From Diadema setosum (taxonomy: Eukaryota; Echinodermata; Echinoidea; Diadematoida; Diadematidae), in contig CM067066.1 of assembly GCA_033980235.1 (NCBI GenBank), positions 27,751,976 to 27,815,975 of the forward strand: a stretch of 64,000 nucleotides of DNA, given 5' to 3'. A program made the position numbers and the translations under genes. Below are positions 49,511 through 56,197 of this stretch, piece by piece (within the stretch, counting starts at the first letter, position 1; every line of letters starts with the position of its first letter). The notes under the pieces were generated by a model, which worked only from the letters and a program-made list of their open reading frames with translations, was not told the origin of the DNA and did no database searches.

Positions 49511-50619
49511 GCTGTTGTTTTTTAACTTCTTTCCTTCTCATTTTCCCTCTCCTTCCATTATACCTGTCAATTTAAATCCATCAAAATTAGGCATCTTCAG
49601 CTGGCAAGGGTCTTGAGTTTGCACCCCCCGTGCCTGAACCGAACGGCTGAAAAGGCTTACCTCAACTTACCAAGTGTGCGGAAGGCACTCCACATCTCCG
49701 ACCAGGCACCTTCTTGGGAAATTTGCAGGTGAATATTTTGCCACACCACATGCACCACTCAGTTCAGTCCCCGGCAGAATATCTTGCTTGGCAATTGGCA
49801 AAACATTTTCCATGGATATGACATGCACATAGATGCTTGTGGAGCATTACCAAATTCTACAACATAAGGAGAATTGCTGGAGGAGATTTTATGAAACATT
49901 TGCTTGGAACAGGACCAGCAATACTTAATGGCAGAGATGATTATAAAACTTTTCTTGATAATACACTCATGACAAGAAATAATTAAGATACAATAGTTGT
50001 CACCCACTGGGAATCCAAGGAAACGGGGAAACATGGGTGTGTGTGTGTGTGTGTGTGTTTGTGTTGATTTGTGCAAGTGTTGGTGTATGTGTTTTGTGAA
50101 GTTGTATGTACATTGTGCATTTGTAGGTGTGTGCGTGTGTATTGTCCAAGATTTCTACTGTCTGTGATATCAACGCAGCATTTACTTTGTGACAATTATT
50201 AAGTGTGAAATGTGAGCACCTGTATGCTAGTTTTTGGTGTTTAATTTAAACACAGGAAATTTATGTGCATTATATCTCTTCTTTTGCAGTGACATTCCAT
50301 ACTCGACAATCTACAACACCATGTTCGAACCAGTACCCAGACCTTACTGACCAAGTACCGAGGAATGGTCTACAATGGCGACACGGACATGGCCTGCAAT
50401 TTCCTTGGTGATGAGTGGTTTGTCGAGTCCCTCGGACTGAAGGTGCTGAAGCAACGAGTGCCCCTGGAAGGTCAATGGCCAGATCGCTGGATTTTTTCAA
50501 GCAGTTCCAGAATCTCTCCTTGGTGACAGTGAAAGGGGCGGGGCATATGGTGCCGGCTGATAAGCCTGCCGAGGCACTTCACATGTTTACGTCCTTCCTT
50601 GAAAAACGGTCCACTGTGA
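28315..50619 (+). CDS. CTSA: cathepsin A-like lysosomal serine carboxypeptidase (nine exons)
   Basis: Peptidase family S10 (protective protein/cathepsin A), which removes C-terminal hydrophobic residues in lysosomes and, in vertebrates, stabilises beta-galactosidase and neuraminidase. Exons: 28315-28481, 39565-39676, 40157-40294, 41372-41530, 43429-43520, 45552-45636, 47435-47602, 49601-49728, 50290-50619. All introns are GT-AG and phases agree. A signal peptide starts [17 protein letters not shown]. Family marks are [14 protein letters not shown] (oxyanion region), GESYGGIY (nucleophile Ser), [11 protein letters not shown] (catalytic Asp) and GAGHMVP (catalytic His). Exon 9 needs five one-base insertions to be discounted before it reads as the family. 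With those removed, the total length is a multiple of three and ends at a TGA matching the usual C terminus. The mobile-element load in introns, including a whole LTR element in intron 1, is remarkable. Confidence 0.88.
28757..29122. mobile_element. inverted-repeat element with poly-C/poly-G ends
   Basis: GGAAAGAGTTCCTTATGTCC followed by a C run (28769-28800) is matched by the inverted copy after a G run (about 29085-29117). The smaller piggyBac-like element at 28991-29083 sits inside it. Lies in cathepsin A intron 1. Confidence 0.6.
28991..29083. mobile_element. piggyBac-like mini-element
   Basis: TTAA at 28991-28994 and 29080-29083 flank an 85-bp core whose ends are CCCGTTGAGGACG and, inverted, CCCGTTGAGGACG. 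A TTAA duplication and CCC-starting ends are the hallmarks of the piggyBac superfamily. It is far too short to be autonomous. Confidence 0.75.
29530..29687. mobile_element. foldback MITE with poly-G loop
   Basis: Arms of about 57 bp starting TAGGCCAGTGGTATCTGTCT and, inverted, TAGACCAATGGTATCTGTCT, separated by a loop containing about 24 G. Confidence 0.75.
29889..30385 (+). repeat. 5' LTR
   Basis: Begins TGTAGGGACTTATTTTGAAC and ends GAACCCGAGCCTTACA. It carries an AATAAA at 30262-30267, where an LTR would place its poly(A) signal. Confidence 0.95.
30388..30403 (+). other. probable tRNA primer-binding site
   Basis: TGGTGGCAGCGGTGTG begins two bases after the 5' LTR. It starts with TGG, as a site complementary to a tRNA 3' CCA end should. 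The tRNA is not identified. Confidence 0.6.
31103..32254 (+). CDS. gag: retrotransposon Gag
   Basis: A 383-residue structural protein that would form the particle around the element RNA. The N-terminal two thirds looks like a Ty3-type Gag capsid: [17 protein letters not shown], then [23 protein letters not shown], then a coiled-coil-like stretch near 195-215 ([20 protein letters not shown]). The C-terminal 150 residues are rich in Arg, Ser, His and Pro. No CCHC zinc knuckle is visible, so RNA binding presumably relies on this basic tail. The frame stops at TAG 32252-32254, overlapping the pol frame. A 700-base leader separates it from the primer-binding site. Confidence 0.88.
   Translation: MSTFKLDLPEVFTGEDGKNFGQWVRRLEVAAEVLPQSENKLHLLLPTRLAGAAFTVWESIPSSDQKDYNLVKKKLAAVFGNTNYLTTFKSCIDARKRRGNESLEVFAAAITTLVEEAFPNYDAAGKEGEKFRRFVAGIDKALQIKIHEMGATTFENALDIAVRVERASSIGKTAVQPDQVVASTSEKEDHMLLKLERVLQRLDEVELKLETLQLKSSLHRSGSPHQQPTMPHTFERHSRPRHRYPNDQWYQSARSSSPQRSPGPGQVHQGHFRSPTSQYHSHHHRYRSPSPPPPHHRRRDFNEHWSPQPRSSASRHRSDGNRRSSSPDRYQSQSSYWEHYSRAPHWQSSQGDGHRQDRTEPRYPRMNHSPSRRVHFDDQGNDW
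32239..32245 (+). promoter_or_regulatory. -1 ribosomal frameshift slippery site
   Basis: GGGAAAC lies in register with the gag frame as G-GGA-AAC, six bases before the gag TAG. The pol frame is -1 relative to gag and open here. This is the classic X-XXY-YYZ heptamer used to make Gag-Pol. No downstream pseudoknot was assessed. Confidence 0.75.
32248..35448 (+). CDS. pol: retrotransposon Pol: protease, RT, RNase H, integrase (5' part)
   Basis: A frame of 1066 codons that has no ATG at its start (first codon TTG) and is best explained as the -1 extension of gag. Protease active site DTGA is near residue 65. The RT palm has VDYRALN and YLDD (about 494-497). RNase H begins [15 protein letters not shown] (about 640) and includes YDREL and TDHRPL. 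The integrase HHCC zinc region (HGNPSSGHF...CKACIACES) is near 897-935. The first catalytic Asp is in FADIAEL (about 965) and the second in HTDQGRQF (about 1024). The frame then breaks in or near the C run at 35409-35412, before the catalytic Glu, and stops at 35446-35448. Confidence 0.9.
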   Translation: MVVGDEGQSSTTSTRVQNKQTQTQNPACQPSAMSVDDTRGRRHPSSPPPYIPAIVDNTYILAFLDTGAHISLISSDFYYSIPERQRSPLQKAATSVSSVTGEAIDTIGIISPTVHLGNRAIKHLFFIARNITHPCILGWDFMSKHGACISTLTSTFSMPDVSIPLVDRHQHQTPLTCNVSLIGKAVLPGMSETHVHGRLVPSQPDIIPGDYDGIFEPSIHEHLSIAGARSLSRPQDGVILIRVINPTPDVVEIPVKTNLGQFHSITGEEGEEYEVVNDVVAVTQPNSTFQASSMLTKSDLTKAEYEKAECLLNSCSDVFSTSADDIGQTDLTYHTITTSTTNPVRQRAYRTSPTMRLEIQRQVDDLLRRGIIEESFSPWASPIVMVKKKDNTFRFCVDYRALNAVTVRDSHPIPRQDDSIDALSSSSYFSVIDLSSGYWQVQLHPDIKEKTAFTTGTGLYHFNVMPFGLVNAPMTFQRLMERVLHGLHWSTCLVYLDDCIILGRNFEEHLVNLREVLQRFREAGLKLKPAKCQLFKKEVTYLGHVISQTGVLPDPANTKKVSTWPRPTNPTQVRSFLGLASFYRRFISGFAQVSSPLTDLTHKGRQFIWTDECEDAFNHLKLALTSPPLLAYPDFGEKFILATDASQDAVGAVLSQMQEGKDRVVAYYSQKLTETQRKWSTYDRELWAIVSAIHHFRHYLRGQDFTIITDHRPLLSYNKVPIQDDSSGRRARWIVELNAYKFTITHQKGTAHQNADAMSRLPEHSPQAISMVNTRSSTRKSSTHPPDQHETQPQASQMTSSTGPENFILDNHYADLKYQQQHDRDIQRIIMYINEGHHPTVREVRRQTPRLRRLMWQFPRLVLENDILYRRRQNNSGSTTLQAVIPEPLVPQVLEEIHGNPSSGHFGTQRTLHRAESTCYWPFMHRDISNHCKACIACESIRQPNPKHKAPLQNIKTDHPLQMVFADIAELPTSRNGYRYILVVVDHFSKYTNIYPMRDQTAQTVAKILFEEYVKEHGVPESLHTDQGRQFEARVVQDLCQKLGIRKSRSSPYHPKELALLKERTE
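35445..37004 (+). CDS. pol: retrotransposon Pol, 3' part after frameshift
   Basis: Continues the integrase in another frame. The first codon (GTG) is not a real start, and integrase similarity in this frame extends back to about 35412. It contains the end of the catalytic core ([21 protein letters not shown]) and a GPY/F-type domain ([10 protein letters not shown]...WKGPYSII), followed by a long Pro/Gln/His-rich tail. The tail carries tandem repeats: three 21-residue units of [19 protein letters not shown] type (DNA 36633-36821, 63-bp period), two copies of [17 protein letters not shown] and two of QPRDDQQ. It is separated from the first part by a single-base break in or near a C run, which may be a mutation or a sequence error. 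Confidence 0.8.
   Translation: MIKDQLAKYIAGQGGDWDKHIHQLQLAYNTSVHASTGLTPYFIMHGREARTPATTTCPVMTQPYDSQHEYVTDICSRLKKAFQYAQQNADQAQHRQKRDYDTSTRTIRYAPGDLVWLHDPVNARHKLEPNWKGPYSIIAASPDSLDYKIVDIHNQNWKKLVHHNRLKLFRSRAFLQSKGSPVSHPPSGDQSKQQNSTPASSPPVSEERRPTISSPPYTSLPASIEVPWSAITPTPANQSQPRDDQQIPGQRQVHPADQFQPRDDQQTAGQHQGPPGRDETDQQPRSDSAPRHQRHDQSIHHQAADDSDHSSRSEESNTQPPIQPVRLRAEPDDAERPRHQAREQQTHHQPIQHLRPGQINLPEGRVHRHQPIQHPRPSQINLPEGRVHPLAHCNQGPQPPRESSTGPDVDDHQGNIPPQPPRESSTGPDVDDHQGNIPPQPPRESSTGPDIDDHQGNIGQSTPQQRVSGETAHQPTAARAQGETRERRLPRLVMVDRLIGRKDFEIMKCEMFGFIRRIG
36633..36821 (+). repeat. three 63-bp tandem repeats in pol tail
   Basis: Units start CCACAACCTCCCCGGGAAAG at 36633, 36696 and (one base changed) 36759. 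The exact 63-bp period keeps the reading frame. Confidence 0.9.
37005..38016 (+). other. retrotransposon 3' non-coding region
   Basis: About 1 kb with no open frame of note, A/G/T-rich and poor in C on the plus strand. No envelope gene. A short purine run AAGAGGAAGA at 38001-38010 just before the 3' LTR is a plausible polypurine primer for plus-strand synthesis. Confidence 0.7.
38017..38513 (+). repeat. 3' LTR
   Basis: The same length as the 5' LTR, with one difference seen. AATAAA at 38390-38395 could polyadenylate the element RNA and might also cut short the cathepsin A transcript. Confidence 0.95.
38818..39210. mobile_element. MITE, TTTAAAGGG family, copy 2 (inverted)
   Basis: Inverted relative to the copy at 24846-25237 and close to it in sequence. 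Ends TTTAAAGGGACTGTACAGTA and CTGTACACACCCTTTAAA. Intron 1 of cathepsin A. Confidence 0.85.
39269..39523. mobile_element. MITE enclosing telomere-like repeats
   Basis: Perfect 25-bp inverted ends starting GTTTTAGGGGGCTAAATTAT. Inside, 39311-39385 is a degenerate run of CCTAACCCTAAACCTAACCC-type words resembling TTAGGG telomere repeats. The right end is about 40 bp from the exon 2 acceptor. Confidence 0.75.
39565..39676 (+). CDS. CTSA: cathepsin A exon 2
   Basis: Encodes [16 protein letters not shown], then [12 protein letters not shown], then [16 protein letters not shown] is the S10 family signature near the oxyanion hole. The acceptor is TTTGCCAG. The donor GTGGGT is chosen because it alone keeps frame and family length. 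Confidence 0.9.
40157..40294 (+). CDS. CTSA: cathepsin A exon 3
   Basis: Encodes [16 protein letters not shown], then [17 protein letters not shown], ending YATDDDK. The SWN and PAGVG-SYS words are S10 hallmarks. Forty-six whole codons between CCCAACAG and GTAAAT. Confidence 0.92.
40432..40957. repeat. tandem duplication in cathepsin A intron 3
   Basis: A block of about 262 bp beginning TGTGTTTCTGAGACTACACT occurs twice head to tail (about 40432-40693 and 40694-40957), with small indels. Both end ACCATGGGTACCCCATTTTC. Confidence 0.85.
41372..41530 (+). CDS. CTSA: cathepsin A exon 4 (nucleophile serine)
   Basis: Encodes [19 protein letters not shown], then [17 protein letters not shown]. The Ser of GESYGG is the catalytic nucleophile. 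Fifty-three whole codons; donor GTAAAT. Confidence 0.93.
41562..42081. mobile_element. MITE, CACTTGCCC-type, in intron 4
   Basis: Ends CAGGGTGCTACATAGC and, inverted, CAGGGTGCTACATAAGC. CACTTGCCC/GGGCAAG pairs lie next to each end. About 520 bp, non-coding. Confidence 0.75.
42268..42627 (+). mobile_element. tRNA-derived SINE
   Basis: The head resembles a tRNA, with an A box TTGGCTCAGTCGG (about 42278-42290) and a B box GGTTCGAACCC (42322-42332), both for RNA polymerase III. A unique body follows, then TGGGCTACCC and an (AAAC)n tail (42607-42627). The decayed LINE at 15035-16470 also has TGGGCTACCC and an AAAC tail, so a related LINE could mobilise it. It lies in cathepsin A intron 4 in the sense orientation. 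Confidence 0.85.
42748..43160. mobile_element. MITE, TTTAAAGGG family, copy 3
   Basis: Starts ATTAAAGAGATGGTATAG and ends ATCATCCCTTTAA. It shares the GAGATATCCAAAA and GATATCTCAGCCATTTC centre with the other copies but is more diverged. Cathepsin A intron 4. Confidence 0.8.
43429..43520 (+). CDS. CTSA: cathepsin A exon 5
   Basis: Encodes [17 protein letters not shown], then [13 protein letters not shown], and the first two bases of Asp. GNG and FAYYHGLLG are conserved in animal cathepsin A. Acceptor CTAACCTTTGCAG, donor GTAAGT. Confidence 0.93.
44026..44455. mobile_element. Tigger/pogo-like MITE in intron 5
   Basis: Inverted ends CAGTTGAACCTCTCGTATCC and CAGTTGAACCTCTATTATCC with TA on both outer sides (44024-44025, 44456-44457). 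CCGGATAA-type words repeat inside both ends. No transposase. Confidence 0.85.
45552..45636 (+). CDS. CTSA: cathepsin A exon 6
   Basis: Encodes [18 protein letters not shown], then [10 protein letters not shown]. The CC, KC and later Cys positions and the spacing agree with family disulfide cysteines when aligned without gaps. Acceptor CCTTCCACTAG, donor GTAAGT. Confidence 0.85.
45967..46001. repeat. (CT)n microsatellite
   Basis: Pure CT dinucleotides in intron 6. Confidence 0.95.
46754..47219. mobile_element. MITE, TTTAAAGGG family, copy 4
   Basis: Ends TTTAAAGGGATGGTACAGTA and, inverted, TTAAAGGGATCGTATAGTTT. The centre is expanded by AAAACAAAACAAG-type repeats. Intron 6. Confidence 0.8.
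47435..47602 (+). CDS. CTSA: cathepsin A exon 7
   Basis: Encodes [19 protein letters not shown], then [19 protein letters not shown] and a 16-residue end PTTPPKYYR. It aligns with the family's I-x-GLN-Y-LYA-C segment. Fifty-six whole codons, donor GTAAGG. Confidence 0.88.
47628..47870. repeat. (CAC)n/(CTA)n trinucleotide repeat
   Basis: Begins 25 bases after the exon 7 donor: CAC repeats, then mixed CTG/CTA, then pure CTA units. Confidence 0.95.
48230..48790. other. palindrome-rich intron 7 DNA
   Basis: GTTACCCCGGGGTACCGTAG next to TACCCGGGGTACCAC forms nested palindromes at 48238-48271. Between 48415 and 48520 GGGAGATCTCCCG and several TCTCCCGTT words recur. No gene seen. Confidence 0.6.
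49008..49255. mobile_element. MITE, TGACCCGCTACAAC type, in intron 7
   Basis: AAGAATCCTAAAGTCGCTGA near the left edge is matched inverted by CCCGTCAGCGACTTTAGGAT near the right (49227-49248). The right end lacks the GTAGCGGGTCA expected from symmetry, so it is truncated or altered. Confidence 0.6.
49482..49512. repeat. (GTT)n repeat
   Basis: GTT units with one GCT interruption. Confidence 0.9.
49601..49728 (+). CDS. CTSA: cathepsin A exon 8
   Basis: Encodes [15 protein letters not shown], then [17 protein letters not shown], then PSWEIC. PPC, YLN-x-x-x-VRKALHI and W-x-x-C are strong family matches. The start at 49601 (after GCATCTTCAG) keeps phase with exon 7. An alternative acceptor at 49591 would need one C removed from the run of six at 49624-49629. 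Confidence 0.8.
50030..50060. repeat. (GT)n microsatellite
   Basis: GT dinucleotides in intron 8. Confidence 0.9.
50290..50619 (+). CDS. CTSA: cathepsin A exon 9 (catalytic Asp and His; frame disturbed)
   Basis: Family words appear in order but in changing frames: [10 protein letters not shown], then [20 protein letters not shown] and GDEWFVESL, then QIAGF, then [18 protein letters not shown]. The shifts fall at G 50326, the CCC at 50336-50338, the CCCC at 50461-50464, the T6 at 50492-50497 and the A5 at 50602-50606. Each looks like one extra base. Acceptor CTTCTTTTGCAG. Taken literally the exon stops early (TGA near 50349), and the last open frame runs to 50669. Confidence 0.75.
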
Positions 50620-50900
50620 GCCCTAGGCCATCCCTGTTTGCAGTACTCTCTTGGGGGCAGGCATCGTGAGTCTTTAATCCTTCTCAGAATGGAATTCCTT
50701 ATATAATTTCTAGTAGCCATTTTGGATACAAGCTCTGTGGGAATGTCACTGCACAAATAATCACTTGGTAACTCTGTATTTTACTGCATATTTTGAGAGA
50801 TAAACCCTAGTTAAATGGATATATTGATTCTGTGCAAGATCATAAAGAAGCAATCAAGATATGGGAACATTTCAAAGATGAGTCATAGATTTATATATTA

Positions 50901-51046
50901 AGAGCAAGCGCGCCGGAACACTTCTGGTTTTGGGGGGGCAAAATCTCAACGAGGGCACATTGTGACGATGTGAGATCCTCGGCGCGTGAGCGAAGCGAGT
51001 GAGCGGGGGGGTGGGGGGGGGTGGGGGTGAAAAAGGGGGGATTACC

Positions 51047-51091
<45 letters not shown>

Positions 51092-53115
51092 TAGGGAGTG
51101 TAGGGAGTGTAAAACAGGGTACAAAAGTCGCGTTTATAGACCAAATTTCTAAGGAATTAAATATAGTGAAAATAATCAGTGCGAAGGACTGTGATTATTA
51201 CATACGGGAGTACATAATAATGTGATGGTGTGAGATCCTAGGCGAGGGAGCGAAGCGACCGAGCAGGGGAGGGTGTGGGAGGGGGGATCCCCCTCCCACG
51301 GTGGGGACTTTTTGTTAAAACAGAGTATAAAAGTCGCGTTTATAGAGAAAGCAAATTTCTAGGGAATTAACATGTTGAAAAAATCAGTTGGAAGGACTAT
51401 GATCATAACATACGGGATTACATTAATAATGTGATGGTGCGAGATCCTCGGCGAGGGAGCGAAGCGACCGAGCGGGGGGAGGATGTGGGAGGGGGCATAC
51501 CCCCTCCCACGGTTTGGACTTTTTGTAAAAACAGAGTATAAAAGTCGCCTTTATAGAACATTTAAAAGCAAATTTCTATGGAATTAACATATTGAAAAGA
51601 AATCATTTGGAAGGACCATGATCTTAACATACGGGGGTATATTATGTGATGTTGTGAGATCCTCGTCGAGGGAGCGAAGCGACCGAGCGGGGGGAGGGTG
51701 TGGGAGGGGGATACCCCCTCCCACGGTAGGGACTTTTTGTAAAAACAGAGTATAAAAGTCGCTTTTATAGAGCGAGCCACTTTCACTTTGCAATTTATCT
51801 GAAATGTACTCATTAAAAGCTTAAACGTGATCGCATCGTTCGAACAATAAAAAATATTCTTATACTACTAGAAAGCAAAGAAGAAAATGAAAAATGGGGG
51901 GGGTGGGGGTGAAAAGGGGGATTACCCCCCCCCCCCCCCCCCCCCCCCCCCACTGTAGGGAGTGTAAAACAGGGTACAAAAGTCGCGTTTATAGACCAAA
52001 TTTCTAAGGAATTAAATATAGTGAAAATAATCAGTGCGAAGGACTGTGATTATTACATACGGGAGTACATAATAATGTGATGGTGTGAGATCCTAGGCGA
52101 GGGAGCGAAGCGACCGAGCAGGGGAGGGTGTGGGAGGGGGGATCCCCCTCCCACGGTGGGGACTTTTTGTTAAAACAGAGTATAAAAGTCGCGTTAATAG
52201 AGAAAGCAAATTTCTAGGGAATTAACATGTTGAAAAAAACCGTTGGAAGGACTATGATCATAACATACGGGATTACATTAATAATGTGATGGTGCGAGAT
52301 CCTCGGCGAGGGAGCGAAGCGACCGAGCGGGGGGAGGATGTGGGAGGGGGCATACCCCCTCCCACGGTTTGGACTTTTTGTAAAAACAGAGTATAAAAGT
52401 CGCCTTTATAGAACATTTAAAAGCAAATTTCTATGGTATTAACATATTGAAAAAAAATCATTTGGAAGGACCATGATCTTAACATACGGGGGTATATTAT
52501 GTGATGTTGTGAGATCCTCGTCGAGGGAGCGAAGCGACCGAGCGGGGGAGGGTGTGGGAGGGGGATACCCCCTCCCACGGTAGGGACTTTTTGTAAAAAC
52601 AGAGTATAAAAGTCGCTTTTATAGAGCGAGCCACTTTCACTTTGCAATTTATCTGAAATGTACTCATTAAAAGCTTAAACGTGATCGCATCGTTCGAACA
52701 ATAAAAAATATTCTTATACTACTAGAAAGCAAAGAAGAAAATGAAAAATGTAAGGTTTACTAAAGGTATGTTTCAGGGGGCACACTCAAGGACACGAGAC
52801 TACCATCTATACACTAAATTTACTCATAAGTTACTATTAGTGTATAGATACAATAATGTATGTTGTTAGTGTATTATAATTTTCGCCCTGTTAGGGGCGA
52901 AAATTTTTGCATTTTCAGTTATGAAATTACAACATTTAGACAAGAAATATGCCTTTATAGTTCATTTTGGTCTTTAAATCAGTGATCAATTATTTGTTAC
53001 AGGGGGCACTTTGGGGGGGCAAAAACTCGTTTTGCCCCCCCCCCCCCCCCCCCCCCCAACATTTTGTTTGGGGGGGCAAGTGCCACCCCTGCCCCCCCCG
53101 CTTCCGGCGCCCTTG
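50901..53115. repeat. GC-rich repeat block with an 855-bp tandem duplication
   Basis: A unit of about 210 bp recurs three times, then the whole set again with an offset of 855 bp (51181 against 52036). Each unit has GAGATCCTCGGCGAGGGAGC, GAAGCGACCGAGC, CCCTCCCACGGT, ACTTTTTGT and TATAAAAGTCGC. Long G and C runs (51048-51090, 51927-51952, 53034-53057) break it up. The outer edges carry GCGCCGGAA in inverted orientation (50909-50917, and inverted near 53103-53111), so the whole may be one mobile element with GCGCCGGAA-type ends. Confidence 0.8.
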
Positions 53116-53119
53116 ATTA

Positions 53120-54600
53120 AGAGGTTTAAACACAAATCTGCATCCACAACAAATATTATACACATGCAAATCAGGCTGATGTGAATGAATATCTTAAGTT
53201 TTTGTCATAAACACCCACTTTGAGTGATTTAAGTTGTTATGATGCAGTGCCAAACGACAGAAAATCCTTTTTCTTGGTCTTGATATGTTTAAAAATGTTG
53301 TAAATAATTATCCTGTTAATGAGGCATATGCTACAGAAAAACATTTTACCCAATAATATCTCGATTTGCACACATATATAGCCCGAGGAAATGACAAAAG
53401 TGGAATCTTATTTCCTCTGCATGCTGAAAGCATCTTACACCTGAATAGAAACCGGTGTTTCATGTTGAGTAACTGATGGATGGTGACCTTAAATTGAGTG
53501 ATATTAACAGTGTAAGCTGGCACTTACAGCCAAAGGAAGCCTGCTTTTTATGAGACCTGTGTAATATTTTGTAGTTGAGGGCAACTACATTTAATAACGT
53601 TGCAAATGTGAAAACTCACCAAAGTTCAATCAAAAAATCGCTACCCTTGCCCGTGTTGTATAATTCTTTGTTACGGTAGACTTTATGTGTGATGAGCTGG
53701 GACAATCATCTTGATCTTATTACAAATGTTATGATATGGATCGATGGAAGCACTGAAATCCAGTGTGAAATGTATTGATATTTTATCGTGTGCATCAGAA
53801 ATTTTGAATTCTGGTGATGTAAAGGAGGATGTAGCTTTGAGTGATGAACTGCCTAATTCCGTGCAGCTGCAGCTGTAGAAGATTACGAGTCATAATTCCC
53901 CAACAGGAAGCAATCCATCCCAGAAATGAGATTAGATATCTGTTTGCTTGTTTTCATGTGTACCAGTTCTCTCTAAACAAATGACATGACCGGACTATTA
54001 TGATGTCATACAGTAGGTGACTGTAGCCACTGAGATCTTGAAACAAGAGAGGATCTAGGAGACATGTAGTTTTCATTCCAGATTTATTGTAGAACCCGCT
54101 TCTGAGCTGAAATATGTACATTTCTCAGCAATTTATGTATTCCCTCCTTTTTGTTTGTCTTAGTGCCTTCTCCTCGTGACCTTATAATGAAGATCAAAGA
54201 AGAAATTTTACTATGGAGATCTGTATTCATGAGATCATGTTTTACTCCACCATCACTCTGTCTCCCTCGCATTTCAACCAAAGTGTACACTATTTTGGGC
54301 AACCAAAGAATTTTCGTGCATGTTGCAATGCACTAGCAGTACCTGGTAGTGATATTGAATTGTATTTTTACCATATAGTTACTACATGTATATGTGCATG
54401 TTCCATTCCATTTCCCTCTTACCTGGTCATTTCCAGAAAAGCAGTAGTCCACAATCATTCTGGGATATAGTTCCCATATTTAAGTAGTGGCAAAGTTTTA
54501 CCAGTGCTTTGATTTCATGCAAAGGAAAGTAGAGAATAATACCAACTGTTGTGATAGAATCAGACATTGAAAATTTATTGAATGTGTAAGACACAGTAGC
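53120..54600. other. gene-free DNA
   Basis: AT-rich; no open frame over about 85 codons, no repeat family recognised. Confidence 0.5.
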
Positions 54601-54625
54601 AAAATGTTAGGTGACCTTGGCCAAA

Positions 54626-54835
54626 TACTGTATACGCTGTTATTTTCATGCACAGATATTTTTGCAAATGAAGAGGTCATAGGCAATTTCGCAAGATGTT
54701 GGTTTTGTGAACTGACGCCGAGGCGAACGTAAATGCGCTATCACCCAAGTGTATCAAGTCACCATCAAGACATTTTCTCGTGTTGTTAAATTCACAGTCA
54801 AACTGTGATTCACGAAAATAACAGCTTATACAGTA
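54626..54835. mobile_element. MITE, TACTGTATA type
   Basis: Ends TACTGTATACGCTGTTATTT and, inverted, TACTGTATAAGCTGTTATTT, about 210 bp apart, with AT-rich non-coding interior. Confidence 0.75.
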
Positions 54836-55780
54836 GCCGTGCAAGTGAAAACATTGTTTTGATTTGTTTTGTTTGTTTTTGCAGAGAAATGCATTAATAT
54901 GTATAGAGTATACAATATGATGCAGTAGTCGTACAAAAGGACTTCAGCTTGAGCATAGCTTGGCAGCTTTTTTCACAAACAGACTAATCAATTATGACAT
55001 ATCTGAAGAACCTGTATTGACTGGCCCAGGAAGGATTTTTCTAACCTGCACTGTGTGCTGTCAGTTCATAACAATAACACCAGGTTGATTGCAAACTCTA
55101 CATACTGATTTCAATTTAAGTATTTTGAACGTTTCTGGGTTACAAAGCATTCACAGAAATCATGTGCTTCATAATGGAAAGGTGGAATGGTTTTTATATT
55201 GATATGGATGAAGTGCTTGTCAGAATTATGTCACATAATTTGTGACAAGTGCCTTTTTAGCAAATGTCTTCTAATTGCAATCATGTTTCCAAGATTTTAG
55301 ACACATTGTGCAGAGTTGTAAAGTGCATTCATTGTATACTTTGACATTGTGTTACCATTTAATGAAAAAAAAAATCAATTGTATATACGTATTCTAAACT
55401 CTGTAGATACCTAATGCCAAGGATCATGTTTGCAATTTGTAATTGTACAGGAATTTGGAGGAATGAGCGGCTTCTTCTCAGTGCAGAAATGTAAAGATCC
55501 ATGTCACTAGAAGTTTATAGAACCAGATAAACAACACTGATACTGTACACTTTATGTGTTTCGCAAGGTTTTTAATTTTATGAGTTTTGTGAGTTGGTTG
55601 CTATTCATAAATTCTACAACATGAGGAAATATTAGCTTTGATCCCGCCATGAATGCAACATTTACACATACATTTCTCATTCAAATTAACCACTTTCGAA
55701 ATTGTTGGGAAGTCCCGATTTGCAAGAATTAGACTTGCTATATTATGTATATAGTTGATGTGATAATATCATCAAAAATA

Positions 55781-55957
55781 AAACTGAGACCAAGTTCATG
55801 CTGTATTCACCAACAGATAATTTCGGCACACAAATTTTTGAGCAATAGCTCTTTCTCAAGTGTGTATCAAGAACACTTGAGAAAGAGCGAATCAATTGAA
55901 AATTTGTGTGCTGAACTAAACTGTTGGTGAATACAGCATGAACTTGGTTTCAGTTTT
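55781..55957. mobile_element. 177-bp hairpin element
   Basis: Nearly the whole length pairs with itself. AAACTGAGACCAAGTTCATG is matched inverted by CATGAACTTGGTTTCAGTTT; CTGTATTCACCAACAG and AGCTCTTTCTCAAGTGT also have inverted partners. The loop is only about 10 bases. Confidence 0.85.
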
Positions 55958-56139
55958 ACTGTAAAACATGATATATTCGCGGCACGAAAAATTTTGTGAA
56001 TTAGAGCCGGCGGCCTTTCTCGCAACATGAAATTTTCGCGACTTGCCGCTGGCATCTAATGCATTTTAATTTTGCGAATGTTGCCACTCGTGAAATTCGC
56101 GAAATCAAAATGCACTCGAACATTCATTGTTTTACAGTA
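55957..56139. mobile_element. MITE, TACTGTAAAAC type
   Basis: Ends TACTGTAAAACATGATATAT and, inverted, TACTGTAAAACAATGAATG. Several ATTCGCG/GAAATTTTCGCG words inside. It abuts the hairpin element. Confidence 0.75.
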
Positions 56140-56142
56140 TTT

Positions 56143-56146
<4 letters not shown>

Positions 56147-56195
<49 letters not shown>
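56147..56195. repeat. (TA)n microsatellite
   Basis: Pure TA dinucleotides. Confidence 0.95.

Positions 56196-56197
<2 letters not shown>

Noticed and set aside
49591..49630. Alternative exon 8 acceptor at 49591 with a one-base error in the C run
   Set aside because: The 49601 acceptor has a better pyrimidine context and keeps frame with no correction, so it was preferred.
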